Assembly (NCBI RefSeq): GCF_035046485.1
Contig: NC_085138.1
Coordinates: 28,855,047 to 28,919,046, forward strand
Reading direction: 5' to 3'
Length of the DNA stretch: 64,000 nucleotides
Source of the DNA: Aedes albopictus
Lineage: Eukaryota > Arthropoda > Insecta > Diptera > Culicidae
A program made the translations under genes and the position numbers. This document shows positions 34,492 through 46,200 of this stretch, in pieces; position 1 is the stretch's first letter, and every line of letters starts with the position of its first letter. The notes beneath the pieces were generated by a model. That model was given only the letters and a program-made list of their open reading frames with translations, was not told where the DNA came from and ran no database searches.

Positions 34492-35046
34492 CGTCTCGAT
34501 GGCCGTCACCACCGAATCGAACGACGCAGGCATTGTCAGCAACAAATGGCAAATTGCATCAGCCTCTGCCACTGCCGCACCACTCTCCTTCAACTCGCGA
34601 ATCAAACGATCAAACTTTAACAAATGTTCCGGCAAATTACTATCAGCCCCCTCTTCATACTTTAACCGGAGGAGCTGTTTCCGAATGAATAACTGGCCGG
34701 CAACACCACAACGCTCGAACACCGCCTTTAGCGTGTCCCAAATTTGCTTCGGATTCGCACAGTCCTTCACAAGTTCAAGCTGATTATCAGCGATGGCCGA
34801 AACGATAATCGCTTTGCACTTTTTATCCGCGGCACTTCGCTCAGCCATTTGCCTTTTCTTCTCGGTTTTCACTTGCGCGGAATCGTCGGCCATCTCACGC
34901 AACTCTTCAATCTCGACGATTTCCCGGTGGACACAATCCAATAAACCGTGCATGTCGAGGACGGTCTCCATCCGGAACTTCCAGTTATGGAATCCGGACC
35001 CGTCGAACGCGGCGACTTTCGCTTTCTCGTCCATACCTGGACCCAT
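34492..35046 (-). pseudogene. Old copia element: N-terminal gag fragment
   Basis: Starts at ATG 35046 (MGPGMDEKAKVAAF) and has copia gag features: FHNWKFRMETVL near the N-terminus and KQIWDTLKAVFE in the middle. The frame is broken at the 8-bp duplication 34484-34491 by the inserted CGAGGGGGG element. The start overlaps a sequence resembling the initiator-tRNA half-site used by copia (GGCTATGGGTCCAGG on the minus strand). It sits right after the LTR at 35051-35263. Confidence 0.8.
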
Positions 35047-35050
35047 AGCC

Positions 35051-35263
35051 TGTTGGAGCTATCACACAGCGGAACACACAACAGCGGGACGAGAAAGGAA
35101 CTTTCCGGACCGGAGTAAAAGCAAACTACTTGCGTACAGTTTGACGATACACGAACGAATGATTTTATTGACTATTTACATTCTCAAATATAAACAATAA
35201 CATTATCTGACAATACACAACATGATCATGGTGTATCCATGAACATAAAAGTTGTCTTCTTCA
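35051..35263 (-). repeat. Probable LTR of the old copia element
   Basis: This 213-bp block starts TGTTGGAGCT and ends CTTCTTCA on the + strand, so on the coding strand it runs TG to CA. It is adjacent to the primer-site-like sequence. No second copy was found, so the call rests on position and ends. Confidence 0.5.
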
Positions 35264-35429
35264 CGAGGGGTGCTCGAATGCACAAAATACATATTCCCAA
35301 CACCATTCAGCCCGATTTGTACTGATTAATCATCGGATTAATCGGATTTCGCATAAAACTCAGGGAAAAGCTGTTTGTTTGGTGATTAAGTCTAAAATCC
35401 GGATTTATCTTGAATTGTCACCCCCCTCG
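35264..35429. mobile_element. End fragment of another CGAGGGGGG-family element
   Basis: About 127 bases (from 35303) repeat the right end of the 26902-34483 element, finishing TGTCACCCCCCTCG at 35429. The left part is truncated next to the old copia LTR, so no duplication can be scored. Confidence 0.7.
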
Positions 35430-35889
35430 TAAAAAACCCTAACTGAGATACACGGAACTACAAATCAACCCAAATTTAAGTTGTTTTGACGCAATCCCGG
35501 TCTTCCGTGGAATAACTCAAATTTGCGTCAAACAGCGAAAGTGGTGAGTGAGTAGTTCTCGTTTGAGAGCGGCAAAAAAATTAACCCACTGGTAAGTTAT
35601 TTTCACCCAACGGAGGCCTCAAATGACGCAAATTTGGGTTAACTCAAGAAAACCCAAATTTGGCTTCTTCCACGGAAGAGCAGCGGATGCGTCGGTCAGG
35701 GATGCCAGGTGAAATTTTTGAATTCTTCGCAAGGCACGTTGAAATGTCTTCACATGTCTTCACACACCATATTGTGGCTTTGGTATAAAACTAATGTTAA
35801 AAATCAAAATTTATGCTATGTTCTCACTGCGCTCTATATTAAGTAATAATGCGTGATGACCTTAATGATGACATCTTATATCAAGAAAG

Positions 35890-38800
35890 GCGTTGTAATT
35901 CCTCCAAGAGTCTGAAATCCCTTCAAGAGTTTCTTCTGGGATTCCTCCAGTTTTTTTGGTGATTCCTGACAAAGCTTCCTAACAAATTTATTAAGTTCAC
36001 CGGGAAGTCTCTTCAGACATTCCTACAGAAGTACCTCGGGAATTACTTTCCAAGTTTCCAGATATACTTCTCCAGGAGTCTTCGAGAAATTCTCCAGGAG
36101 TTTCTCGGGAATTCGTCCATGGCTTCCCCCAAAACTACCATGCAAATTCCTCAAGAACCTTCGAAGAATTCTTGCAGCATTTGGGGTAGAATTCCTCCAG
36201 GATTACCCAGGGAATTTCTCCATAATTTTACTGAAAATATTAACATAAATTATTCGAAAATTCCCTTCTGAACTTCCATGAAATTTACTTCGAGTTTCCC
36301 AAGAAGTCTTCCAGCAATAATGCATGTTTTCCTCTGAATTTCCCTCGAATATTTCAAGGGTTTTCCAAAAAATCCTCAAGAAGTTCCTCGGATTTATTTC
36401 TACAAAAAATCCTTTAGAATATCCTCGCGAATTCATCCAGGAATCCCTTGGAAATTTCCCCAAGAGTTCCTTGGAAATTCCACCATCTTTAGAAATTCCT
36501 GCAAAAAAAATCCAGGCAATTTCTACAAAAGTCCCAAAGAGTGTAGTGTATCTTGGAGCTCCAAGAAAATTCCTTAATGAGTTTCATGGGAATTTCGCCG
36601 CGAGTCTTGGAGAATTTCTCCAGGAATTTCCCGGAAATCCCTTCATGAATTCCCCAAGAATATTACGGAAATCCCCTTAGAAGCAACCAAAGTATTGCTG
36701 CAGTAATTGTGGTAGAGTCCCTCCGGGATTTCCCAGGGAATTTCTCAACGATTTTTTTTTTATTAATTACATAAATTATCCGGAAATTTCATCTACAACT
36801 TCCTCGAAATTTATTTCAGAAGTCTTCCGAATACTCCTCCAGCAATAATGCATGATTCCTCGGATTTATTTATATCCAAGAGTCTCTCAAAAAAAATCCG
36901 GAAATTCTTCCAGAAGATCCTCGGGAATTCACTCTTGAGCTCATAAGAAATTCCACACAGAGTTCTTCGGGAATTCCCAGAAGATAATTGGGAATTTCTG
37001 CAGTAGGTTCTCGGATATTCCTTTAGAAGTTCCTCGGGAATTCTTCCAGCAGTCTCTCGGGATATCCTCCAGAAGTGTCCGGGGAATTCTTCAGGAAATT
37101 TTCAGGAATTCTTCCACAATTTCTTCTTAAATTCTTCCAGGAGTTTTACGGGAGCTCTTCCAGATGTATTTCGGGAATTCCTCCAGGAGATCCGCGGGAA
37201 TTCCTAGTAGAAATCCTCGGGAAGATTCCTCCAGGAGTTCTTCGGGAATTCCTCCAGAAGTTCCTCAGGAATTCTTCCAGAAGTTCCTCGGACTTTCCTC
37301 TAGGAGTTCTTCGGGAATTCCGCCATGAGTTTTTCGGAAAATTCTTCCACGAAATCCACGGGGAGTTTCAGGAGTTTCATGAAAATTTCTCCAAGAGTCC
37401 CCGAGAATTTCTTCAGGTATTTCCCAGAAAATTCCCTCCAGAATTTCCATGAAATTTATTTCAGACGTTCATCAAGATCTCCTCCAGCAATTATGCATGG
37501 TTCTCTCCAGGTGTTCCCTAGTACTTTTCGTGTTTTTTTCTCGAAAATTCCTAAAGAAGTTTCTCGTATTTATTTCCGCGAATTCTACAAAAAAATCCGA
37601 AAAATCATCCAAGAGTTCCACGGGTATGCCTCCCGCAATCTCTCGAACCAGTATATCCTCGGAAATACCTCCAGAAAATCGTCCTGGAGTTCATCGGAAA
37701 TTCCTCCAGGAGTTATTCAAGAATTCCTCCAGAAGGTCCTCGGGAATTCATGCAGGAGTTCCTCGAGAATTATTCAAGAAGATCTTCGGGTAATCCTTCA
37801 AGAAGATCTTCGGGTAATTCTCCAGAAGATCCTTAGGGATCCCTCCAGGAAATCGTCAGTAGTTCCTACAGGATTTCCTTAGAAATTCCTCCAGAAATTC
37901 CTCGGGAACTCCACCTCCTGAATTCCTCCATAAGTTTCCAAAAAATCCTCCAGGAGTTCCTCAGAAATTTCGTCAGGAGTAACTGGAGGTAACCATAGAA
38001 ACATCCAGTTGAACTTCCGATAAACTCCCGAAAGTTCTCCTCCGTGGAAGTTTCCCAGAGAAAATGCTCGAGGATCTCCTGGAGAAATTCCCAAGGAGCT
38101 CCTGGAGAAATTCCCAAGGAGCTCTTGGAGAAATTCCCAAGGAGCACTTGGAGAAATTCTCAAGGATATTCTTTAGGAATTCTCGAGAAACTCCTGGAGG
38201 TCTACCCGTGAATCTTCTGGAGAGATTCCCGAAGAACTCCTGGAAGAAATCGCGAGGAACTCGTGAAAAATTCCCTAGGTACTCCTGGAGGAATTCCCGA
38301 GTATCTCGTAAAGGAGCTCTTAGAGGAATTCCCGAGTATTTCGTAAAGGAGATATTAGAGGAACTCGCAGGTAATCTCTGAAGGAATTCCCGAAGAACTT
38401 CGGAAAAAATTCTCTGCAAACTCCTGAAGCAATTCTTGAGTAACTCCTGGAGGATTTTTTTGGGAAATTTATGGAAGAATTCCTGAGGAGCTCCGGGAAG
38501 AATTTCGATGAACCCCTAGAGGAATTCCTGAGGAACTCCTAAAGGAGTTTTCGACGAACTTCTGAAGGAGTTCCTGTGGATCTCCTTGAGGAATTCCTGA
38601 AGAACTTCTAGAGAAATTCCCGAGGAACTCCAGGAGGAAATTTCAAGAGGCACCTCTAGAGGTATAGCCGAGAATCTCTTGAAGAGGTTCCCGAGAAACT
38701 CCTGAAAGCATCTCCATGGAACTAGTGAAGAAATTCTTGAGGAACTCCTGGAAGAATACCTGAGGAACTCCTGGATGAATTCTTGAGAAACTCCAGAATG

Positions 38801-39240
38801 AATTCTTGAGAAACTCCTGGAGGAATTCCCGAGGAACTCCTAGAGGAATTCCCGAGGAACTCCTGGAGAAATTCTCGAGGAGCTTCTGGAGGAATTGCGC
38901 AGAATACATGGAGCAATTCCCGAAGAACTCCTGAAGAAGTTCTCGGTAAACTCCTGGAGGAATTCCCGAGGAATTCATGGAGGAATTTGCGAGGAGCTCC
39001 TAGAGATATTCGCGAGAAGTTCATGAAGTGATTTACAAGGAACCCCTGAGGAACTCCTGGAGGAATTCCCGAAGAACTTCTAGAGCAATTCCTGAGGAAC
39101 TCCAGGAGGAATTCTCGAGGAACTTTTCCTCCTCCTTCCGAGGAATACATGAAGGAATTTCCTAGGAACTACTAGAGGAGTTCCCAAGGCACCTGTGAAG
39201 AAATTCTCGGCAAACTCCTGGAGAAATTCCCGAGAAACTG
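35890..39240. repeat. Degenerate ~23-bp satellite with an orientation switch
   Basis: From about 35890 to 38040 the + strand carries GGAATTCCTCCAGGAGTTCC-type units. From about 38060 to 39240 it carries the reverse complement, GAGGAACTCCTGGAGGAATT. The local period is about 23 bp (for example 38831, 38854, 38877). Together they form a large imperfect inverted repeat. Open frames of 100-185 aa here are by-products of the repeat (rich in EFLQE/SSRSS) and are not genes. Confidence 0.85.
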
Positions 39241-39429
39241 TAGGAATCTGTAAGTTTTTATCAACAAAAATTGAAACGCATTTCAACTGAAATTGTTCCA
39301 AGATTTGAAATATTGGGGTGGATCAAAAATATAAATACTATTTTTAAGATTTCAAAAGTCTTCAAAAGTCTTCACATAATTTGAAATGTCTTCAATATGT
39401 CTTCACAAAAATAAATGTCTTCACAGAAG

Positions 39430-40245
39430 CGAGGGGGTCGACAGTAATCAATTGGCTTCAGTTACCGTGCGATAAGCCGTAATTTTGTTTGATTTTCTGA
39501 ATTATTCATAATTGTTTTCATTATACTGAACATCGGTTCGATTTTATCGGATTTTTCTCATTTTCTGCCATTTTCCAAGATAAAATCGATTTTATGCTAT
39601 TTATTTTCAGCAAAATGGTAAAAATGGAACATATCTGAAAAATCGAATAAAATGAAAAAAAATCGTTTGAAAATCGTCGAAAATCGGCGCTGAAAACGGC
39701 TAACATCTCTTAAAATGTTACGACGTCGCGACGCCACGTCGAAAATATTGACAACCCTTCCCGGTAAACAATCAGCAGCGTCGACCGAGGCGTCGGCCAT
39801 CAGCTGGTCGCTCAGCAGTTGGAATTGCTGGAATTAGCGAATGGTACAACGAATAACCTCAGAAATATGGGAAATGCATGCTATTGAGAAGATATATTTG
39901 CTACATAATGGCATACTGAGGATTAAAACAATGCGTAGACTATGTAAACAACAGCCACATCCATGATCAGCTGTTGTTTATAAACAAGTTCCATCCGGAA
40001 GAACAGAGCGAACAAAACAAAAACGAGAAAATTTGACATTTTTGTTCAGGGATGTGCATCGATTTTGTTCGATTTTATGTGGATAAGCCAACATTATAAT
40101 CGATTTTATCGGATATTTCGGATATGGTTGATTTTGATCGATTTTCTGTTAATTTCTTCAGTTTTGTTGAAATTATGAAAAAATATGTGATTCCTTGTAG
40201 GTTTTGGCTAAAAATCTAGGATATCGGGAAGAGTCGTCCCCCTCG
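39430..40245. mobile_element. 816-bp CGAGGGGG-family element, 8-bp duplication CACAGAAG
   Basis: The ends are CGAGGGGGTCGAC and GTCGTCCCCCTCG. CACAGAAG flanks at 39422-39429 and 40246-40253. The subterminal regions are rich in TCGATTTTATCGGAT words, resembling the ATCGGAT words of the larger element. No coding capacity. This is independent support for the family's ends and 8-bp target size. Confidence 0.88.
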
Positions 40246-40253
40246 CACAGAAG

Positions 40254-40684
40254 TTCAAATGTCTTCACATTGAAGACATGTCTTCACATCTGGCATCCCT
40301 GGCGTCGGTGCTTCTCTCTTTGTTATTTTGACAACATTGCGGTGGGGCGAGGGAGAAAACAACCCAACTTTGAGTTAAAACTAAAAGCAGTTTAGCCAAA
40401 TTTGAGTTTTTAAAACTTATTCTTTGGGTTTTAATATTTTTCCGTGTATTTCTTGATGTGTACTAAAAATCAAGCATTAGCCTAGACTCATACCGCCGCA
40501 TCTAGTAACACGTGTAACTCAAGAGCTTATTTTGTTGTACGTTTCCGTAACGCTTGGTATAAACTTGCCGGCAAACAATAACAAAAACACATGTTTGAGT
40601 AATTTAAAAAAAAAAGTTTTTATAATATTTCTATGAGTTTTGCTTTTGTAAATTAACACCAGCTCCAGGAAGTCTACGACTACG
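40254..40684. other. Upstream region of DHODH
   Basis: The first 50 bases are the hAT-like end, then the TACACGG element end to 40448. The remaining 236 bases before the start codon are AT-rich. A possible alternative coding-like or untranslated exon (reading [16 protein letters not shown]) ends at the same donor as exon 1. I see no clear TATA box. Confidence 0.4.
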
Positions 40685-42151
40685 ATGAATCCATGCCGAG
40701 TAAGTACACCGGTAAGTAATGCGCATTATTACCAAAAAAAATCCCACCTTAAACAAACTCCTCATTCCACCCCGCCAGAACAAGTTCCGGTCCCTGGTGA
40801 AAGTGACCTCGCTCGGCGCGGTCACGTTCAGCGCTATCTGCCTCTACAAGGGCAATGAAAAGTTCTACGAGAGCATCTTCATGCCCATAGTGCGGCTGAT
40901 CCCGCCGGAGACGGCCCACCAGCTGGCGGTTTTTGGCGTCAAGTTGTCGCTGGTGCGGCCCAGCTATCGGGATCCGGAAACGCTGCGAACCCGGCTGCTG
41001 GGAATGACCATTGGCAATCCGGTCGGGATAGCGGCCGGGTTCGATAAGCACGGGGAGGCTGTGAACGGGCTGCAACGGATCGGGTTCGGCTTTGTGGAGA
41101 TCGGGTCGGTCACGCCGAAGCCACAACCGGGCAATCCGCGGCCGAGGGTGTTCCGGCTGAACGAGGATAAGGCCATTGTAAATAGGTGGGTAATGGATGG
41201 GTTGGGAAAGGTCTATTGCGTTTGGTAATATATTGCTGATTTTCCGCTGCATCAACACCCCCTACTTTTCAGAGGACCAGAGTGTATAGTTGAATTTAGA
41301 GTCCTTCCTTGGCATTCGGATGTCGATCACCCTACCCCATAACTTTATGAAGCGCCCCTCATTGTTAGTAATAAAATGAAATGAAACTTTATTTTAGGTA
41401 CGGATTCAACAGCGAAGGTCATGAAGTTGTATACGAGAGGTTGAAGAAAATGCGCGAAGAAAGCCAAAATCGAATCACGTTAGGAGTTAATCTCGGTAGA
41501 AATAAGCATTCGCCAGACGCGTACAAGGATTACATCGAGGGAATCAAGAAATTCAGTTGCCTAGCGGATTATCTTGTCATTAACATTAGCAGTCCAAATA
41601 CGCCTGGTTTGAGGGCCATGCAGAACAAAACCACGCTGCAGGTTTTGCTGAGTGAAGTTCTGAAGGCACGAAGTAGCCTCCCACCGGAAGAGCAGCGACC
41701 GATCCTAGTAAAGTTTGCCCCCGATCTAGCGGACGAGGATGTCCAAGAAATTGTCACGGTCGTGACGCAGAAAGAGTTCGCCATCGACGGAGTGATAGTG
41801 TCCAATACGACGATCAATCGCCCGTCCAGCTTGAAGAGTATCAATGCGGGTCAAATTGGAGGACTGAGCGGGGTACCGCTACGCCAGCGGACGACCCAGT
41901 TGATTGCCAAAGTGTACAAATGGACCGACGGTAAAATTCCGATTATCGGTGTCGGCGGCATCTTCAGTGGACAGGACGCTTACGACAAGATCCTGGCCGG
42001 TGCCAGTGCGGTTCAGCTTTACACGGCGTTCATATTCCATGGGCCACCGGTTGTGACTAGAGTTAAACAAGAGTTGGATCAGATACTGAGGGAGAATGGT
42101 TATAAGAGCGTAGAAGAGGCTGTTGGAAAGGGCTATGAAAAGTTTTTGTAA
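40685..42151 (+). CDS. DHODH: Dihydroorotate dehydrogenase (quinone), mitochondrial
   Basis: Class 2 DHODH oxidises dihydroorotate to orotate and passes electrons to ubiquinone at the inner mitochondrial membrane, the fourth step of pyrimidine synthesis. Exons are 40685-40711, 40779-41185 and 41398-42151, joined in frame to 395 aa, the usual length. The first intron (67 bp) has donor GGTAAGT and acceptor CCGCCAG. If it is retained, a start at 40719 is also possible, giving [15 protein letters not shown] before NKFRSL. An N-terminal hydrophobic anchor ([15 protein letters not shown]) precedes the quinone-tunnel helices ([18 protein letters not shown]). FMN and substrate motifs are [32 protein letters not shown] and [10 protein letters not shown] with the class 2 catalytic serine near residue 210, then [23 protein letters not shown] and [10 protein letters not shown]. 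All are intact. AATAAA-like signals follow at about 42211. Confidence 0.96.
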
Positions 42152-42310
42152 TGTTAATCGCACGGTTTGTATGTTGATAAGCCTTACGAAAGTTATTGAT
42201 GCAAATTATGTAATAAATTGGAAAGTAAATTTGTTAAATTTTCGTGCAACACATTTGCGATCATTAAAATAAAATCACATCCCTAAATGAGTCTGAACTC
42301 GGTTCTGAAA

Positions 42311-42538
42311 TCTAGATTGAGTTTAAATAAGGGCGAAAGTAACATGAGAGAGTTCTCTTCATCGACTCTCTCTTCTTCAAATTAAAGTGACAAGATGCAA
42401 GTATGGTTCCACTTTTTGGTCATAAATCGCTAGGTTATGATGCAATCTAGCGAAGTGTAAATAATAATTTGCAGAAGAGAGAGTCGATGAAGAGAACTCT
42501 CTCATGTTACTTTCGCCCTTATTTAAACTCAATCTAGA
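42311..42538. mobile_element. MITE between DHODH and the PAXBP1-like gene
   Basis: 228 bp with about 65-bp inverted arms, starting TCTAGATTGAGTTTAAATAA and sharing GAGAGAGTTCTCTTCATCGA. A short AT-rich centre separates the arms. It lies in the 750-bp intergenic gap, close to the likely promoter of the downstream gene. Confidence 0.88.
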
Positions 42539-42897
42539 AATAAACAATTTATTTTATAATGTATAAGAGATATAAATATCAATGTTTTATGTCAAATTAT
42601 TATACCAAATCTTCACTCACCATTTTTATCGAAATAATATTCCGCGTAACGTTCATAACGCCTGCTGATGACAGTTGCTACCCTCGGCGATGCGTTTCAA
42701 CACCCACCGCGCCCAAACTTGCGCCGTCTGTCAAAACTTTCAGCAACTCGCGAAAAAAAAACGCAGAAAATTCCGTGCGTGTGCATTTATTTTTCGGAAA
42801 ATTCGTCGAAAAATCAAACTTTCCTTCCAAAATTCAGTGCTCGCGGTATGCGCTAGCAGCCAGTGACAACGATCCGTGTGAATTCCACCCGCCCGCG
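42539..42897. promoter_or_regulatory. Promoter/5' leader region of the PAXBP1-like gene
   Basis: 359 bases between the MITE and the start codon. The first part is AT-rich; the part from about 42700 is GC-richer, as expected of a transcribed leader. No defined TATA box or initiator could be assigned. Confidence 0.35.
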
Positions 42898-43228
42898 ATG
42901 TCCCTGTTCCGAAAGCCGAAAAAACCGATCCAGCGCCGTGTTTTCACCAGCTACGACGACGACGATGAAGAGGGCGGCGGAACACCCGCGGCGGCCGCCA
43001 CCACCACCAACAATGGCGCCGATTCCACCGCCAAGGATAACCGAATGGAAGTGGACCCGTCTCCGCCTCCGCCGCCGTCGTTCAGCGGATCGGATGGCTT
43101 AAAACGATCGAAGAAAGATAAAAAGGACAAGAAGAGCAGCGGCACCGGCAGCGGAGGATCCTCGTCAGCTTCCGGCGGGACGTCCAAGGCCACCTCCAAA
43201 ATGTCATTACTAAGTTTCGACGATGAAG
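42898..43228 (+). CDS. PAXBP1: PAXBP1-like exon 1
   Basis: Start ATG 42898 in GCGATGTCC context, ending at GATGAAG|GTAACA in phase 1. It encodes the conserved basic N-terminus, an acidic run, alanine/threonine and proline runs (PSPPPPPSF), a KKDKKDKK stretch and SLLSFDDE. Confidence 0.93.
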
Positions 43229-46200
43229 GTAACAATTTTCGAGTCTCCTTGCTCTGCTGGAAGCATTCCGATTCCACACAGTTGTTTTGCGCATATGAAC
43301 TAATGTTTTGGTTTCAGGAGAATATTTACCTAGTTATGTTCAGTGAATTAGGTTGAAGTTGCTGCATCCTTATTCATTTGTCAACAACTCACTGAACTGG
43401 ACTATTGTGTAGGAACCTACTTAGTGTCCTCCAATTGAAGAAAGGAAATCAATATTGGCCGAGAACACAGGGTTCCTTCAATATCCTAGTGTTTCACTTC
43501 TGTACATAAAAAAGTCCTATCTTGTGCAGTTCCGAGTCAGATGCGATCAAAGCTGCTGTTCGGCATTATGTGTTACATACACTGTCCAATATATCATTTC
43601 CACCTTTGTTCCGTATTAGATCTGGTCACGCGATTAGCGATATAGAGTATTCGAGCCAAAGGCTAAATCTATGCCGAGAATCGTAAAGTTTTCTAACCGT
43701 TCTTCAGAAAACGGCGCAGAGAAACTGTTGCCGAAGGGTAGGCTTTTTAGTTGTTGCCTGAACTTCTTTCAGCAGATCTAAAGGCTCAGATTGGTGGTTA
43801 AGCTAAAACTATAAAAAATATTTATTATTTTAATCGTAACGTGTGGGGTTTGGGTGCTAGTAGTGGACGTGGACAATAGAGGTAATAAACTATAGAGGAA
43901 GAATGTTGCTGGCGTCGCCGCCGCAATATCTCTTGCTGGCGAAGATAGGGAGGGATATAAGTGTCAAAGCGAAACAGTATGCAGTTTGACAGGTAGATAC
44001 CCGGGATGTTTGCGAACGAGAACAAAGGGAACAGCAGCGACATTCGTCCTCTATAGTGTATTAACTCTATTAAGTGGACCCCCTAAGACATCAAAATTTA
44101 CATCTGCGGCTTTTTAGCCATGTTACCTCAATGGATTGTCCCAATGAGAAAATTAACAAGTTTCATGTCCTCTCTTTGTGTTAAGACTGTCAAACATACA
44201 ACATTATTTTATTATTTCAGTGAAACACGCATTTAAAAGTATGGATCGACCAAAGACAATCAGACGTATCACTTGCAACGAAATACGATTAAAATCTTCG
44301 TCATGAAACCATAATTGCCCAATGCTAATTATGCTGTGTTCCGCAAATCCACTGAGTAGATGACGGTAGTGAGCAAACGTCAAACAAGAGCGAAAACGAT
44401 ACGAGCGCCACGAGCGAGTGTTTTGCGAACTACAGGATATTTGAATTATCCGTTAAAAAGGGAAACGATGAGAAGTGACTAGAGTGAGACGTCTGTTTGT
44501 CTGTGGATCGACGTTGCCTATAATAGACCCTACCGGGGTCCACTATAGGATTATTTACAAATATCTTGGTGCCTATAGTGGACCCCCATTTGATTTCCAT
44601 GTTATCTGCCTCACAGCCGACGGTGCCTATAGTGGACCGTCCTGAGTGTGCGTATAGTGGGCCCTTTTGAGTGTTTACATTCATTAAATAGTTAAAATGA
44701 CCGATTTTTGTGGCCACTGGGCGATTTGTTTGCCAGGAACTGCTGTGTAGCAATGTAATTGATGTTCCCCCGGTGGAAGTTGCCTGGAAACAGTTGATTT
44801 GGGCATTTGAATTTTTCTGTAAGGGGTCCAATACAGGCGCAGGGTCCATAACTAATACACAACCTCTACTTGACCTCACAAATTTTTAGTGCAACCGTTT
44901 TTCACTCCCTATCATCTAGTTCAGCAAGCATTTACTGGCATCAACATTTACTACTGCCGGATCTTCTACGTGCCAGCTGTAATTATTATTTTTTTTGTCT
45001 TCATTATCGAGATTTTCAGCCCGAGGCTGGTTCGTCTCCGAGCTGTAATTATTTAAGACACTAAAGTCACAGGTATTGATATCACTTAGGCCTGAAGTAC
45101 ACAGGGTCAAATATTTGACAAGGAAAGAACTCAAGAAACAACATCAGTTTGACACTAATGAAAAATCGATCGAGTCAAACAAGATGTTTGAGCATTGGTT
45201 TCTTTTTGGACAAATATTTGACCCTGTGTACTAACAGCTTTACTTGTTATAAAAGGTTTTACACAAACAATTCAATATTCTAAATTAGATCGAGCTCCCT
45301 AATGGTATGCTCTCTATCAGTATCGTTCAAGAACTATCTTTCTTTTCATTCTCCTTATCTTACTCTTATGCTCTGAATTTACATGAAAGTTTGTTGTTAC
45401 TTAGCAATTTGGTTTTCACGGATGCTCTATTTGAAATGCTATTGCAACAGAAACTCTCAGAGAGAACCAGTGGGGACCGTTAAATAGGGGTGTACGCCAT
45501 GACGGTTTAAAATATATTCCAAAGAAGACTAGCTAGTATTTGTGGGCATCAAGGATGTTTTATTTCACCTGGCCTCATTTTTCAATAGCTCAGATGACTC
45601 AGTTCAGAAAACTAATATTAAAATGTGATGTTCGTCAAACTTGTTAATTAGGGTTTTTTTACAATTATCACCAAGGACGTCATGCTCTAAGTTTCATATA
45701 TAAAGGCTGAGAGCGCTAGTACCATCTACTCATACTAAACGATTGAAAAATCCGACCGTTTAGTATCGGTAGGCGGTATCAACACTTTTACGCCGTAAAT
45801 ATTAGTGTTAAAATCCTTGGTGAACATTGTAGGAAAAACACTAATCTAAAAGTTTGCCGTAGTTTGCCTACATCATATTTCAATATTAGGCTTCTGAACT
45901 GAGTTATAGACAAATGAGTCAAACGATTGCTAGGTGATCGAAAACATCCTTGGTGGACATACACGGAGAAATCAAACTACCTAATTTTTGGGCCGATTTT
46001 ACTCAAAGCTGAGTGTATCGAATAAACTAGTTACCCAAAATTAGGTTGTTTTCCCTCTTTCCCCCACCGGTGTTGTCAAAAACAAACAGAGATGCATCTA
46101 CCCAATGGGGGTCCTTGAGCCCAATAAGCCAATTTTGAGTAAATGTAGGTATACTCAAATTTGGGTTGAATGAGGGGGGGTCTTGGTTTGAATTTACCTA

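Larger units (their letters stand above)
35697..40301. mobile_element. 4.6-kb non-autonomous hAT-like element carrying a satellite
   Basis: The ends are inverted repeats CAGGGATGCCAG, and the target duplication is GCGTCGGT at 35689-35696 and 40302-40309. A CAGGG start and 8-bp duplication are typical of hAT. The subterminal word TGTCTTCACA recurs several times near both ends (about 35747-35770, 39357-39425, 40258-40290), as expected for transposase-binding sites. No transposase was seen. The interior is a 3.3-kb degenerate satellite and a nested CGAGGGGG element. Confidence 0.85.
35448..40448. mobile_element. TACACGG-ended element interrupted by a hAT-like element
   Basis: The left part, 35448-35688, starts TACACGGAACTACAAATC. 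The right part, 40310-40448, ends with the inverse, TTTTCCGTGTA. Both contain AACCCAAATTTG words. The parts are separated by the 8-bp-duplicated insertion at 35697-40301. A relative lies at 45960-46343. Confidence 0.65.

Noticed and set aside
36324..39150. Several 100-185 aa frames rich in EFLQE and SSRSS
   Set aside because: They track the 23-bp degenerate satellite on both strands and have no independent coding signal.
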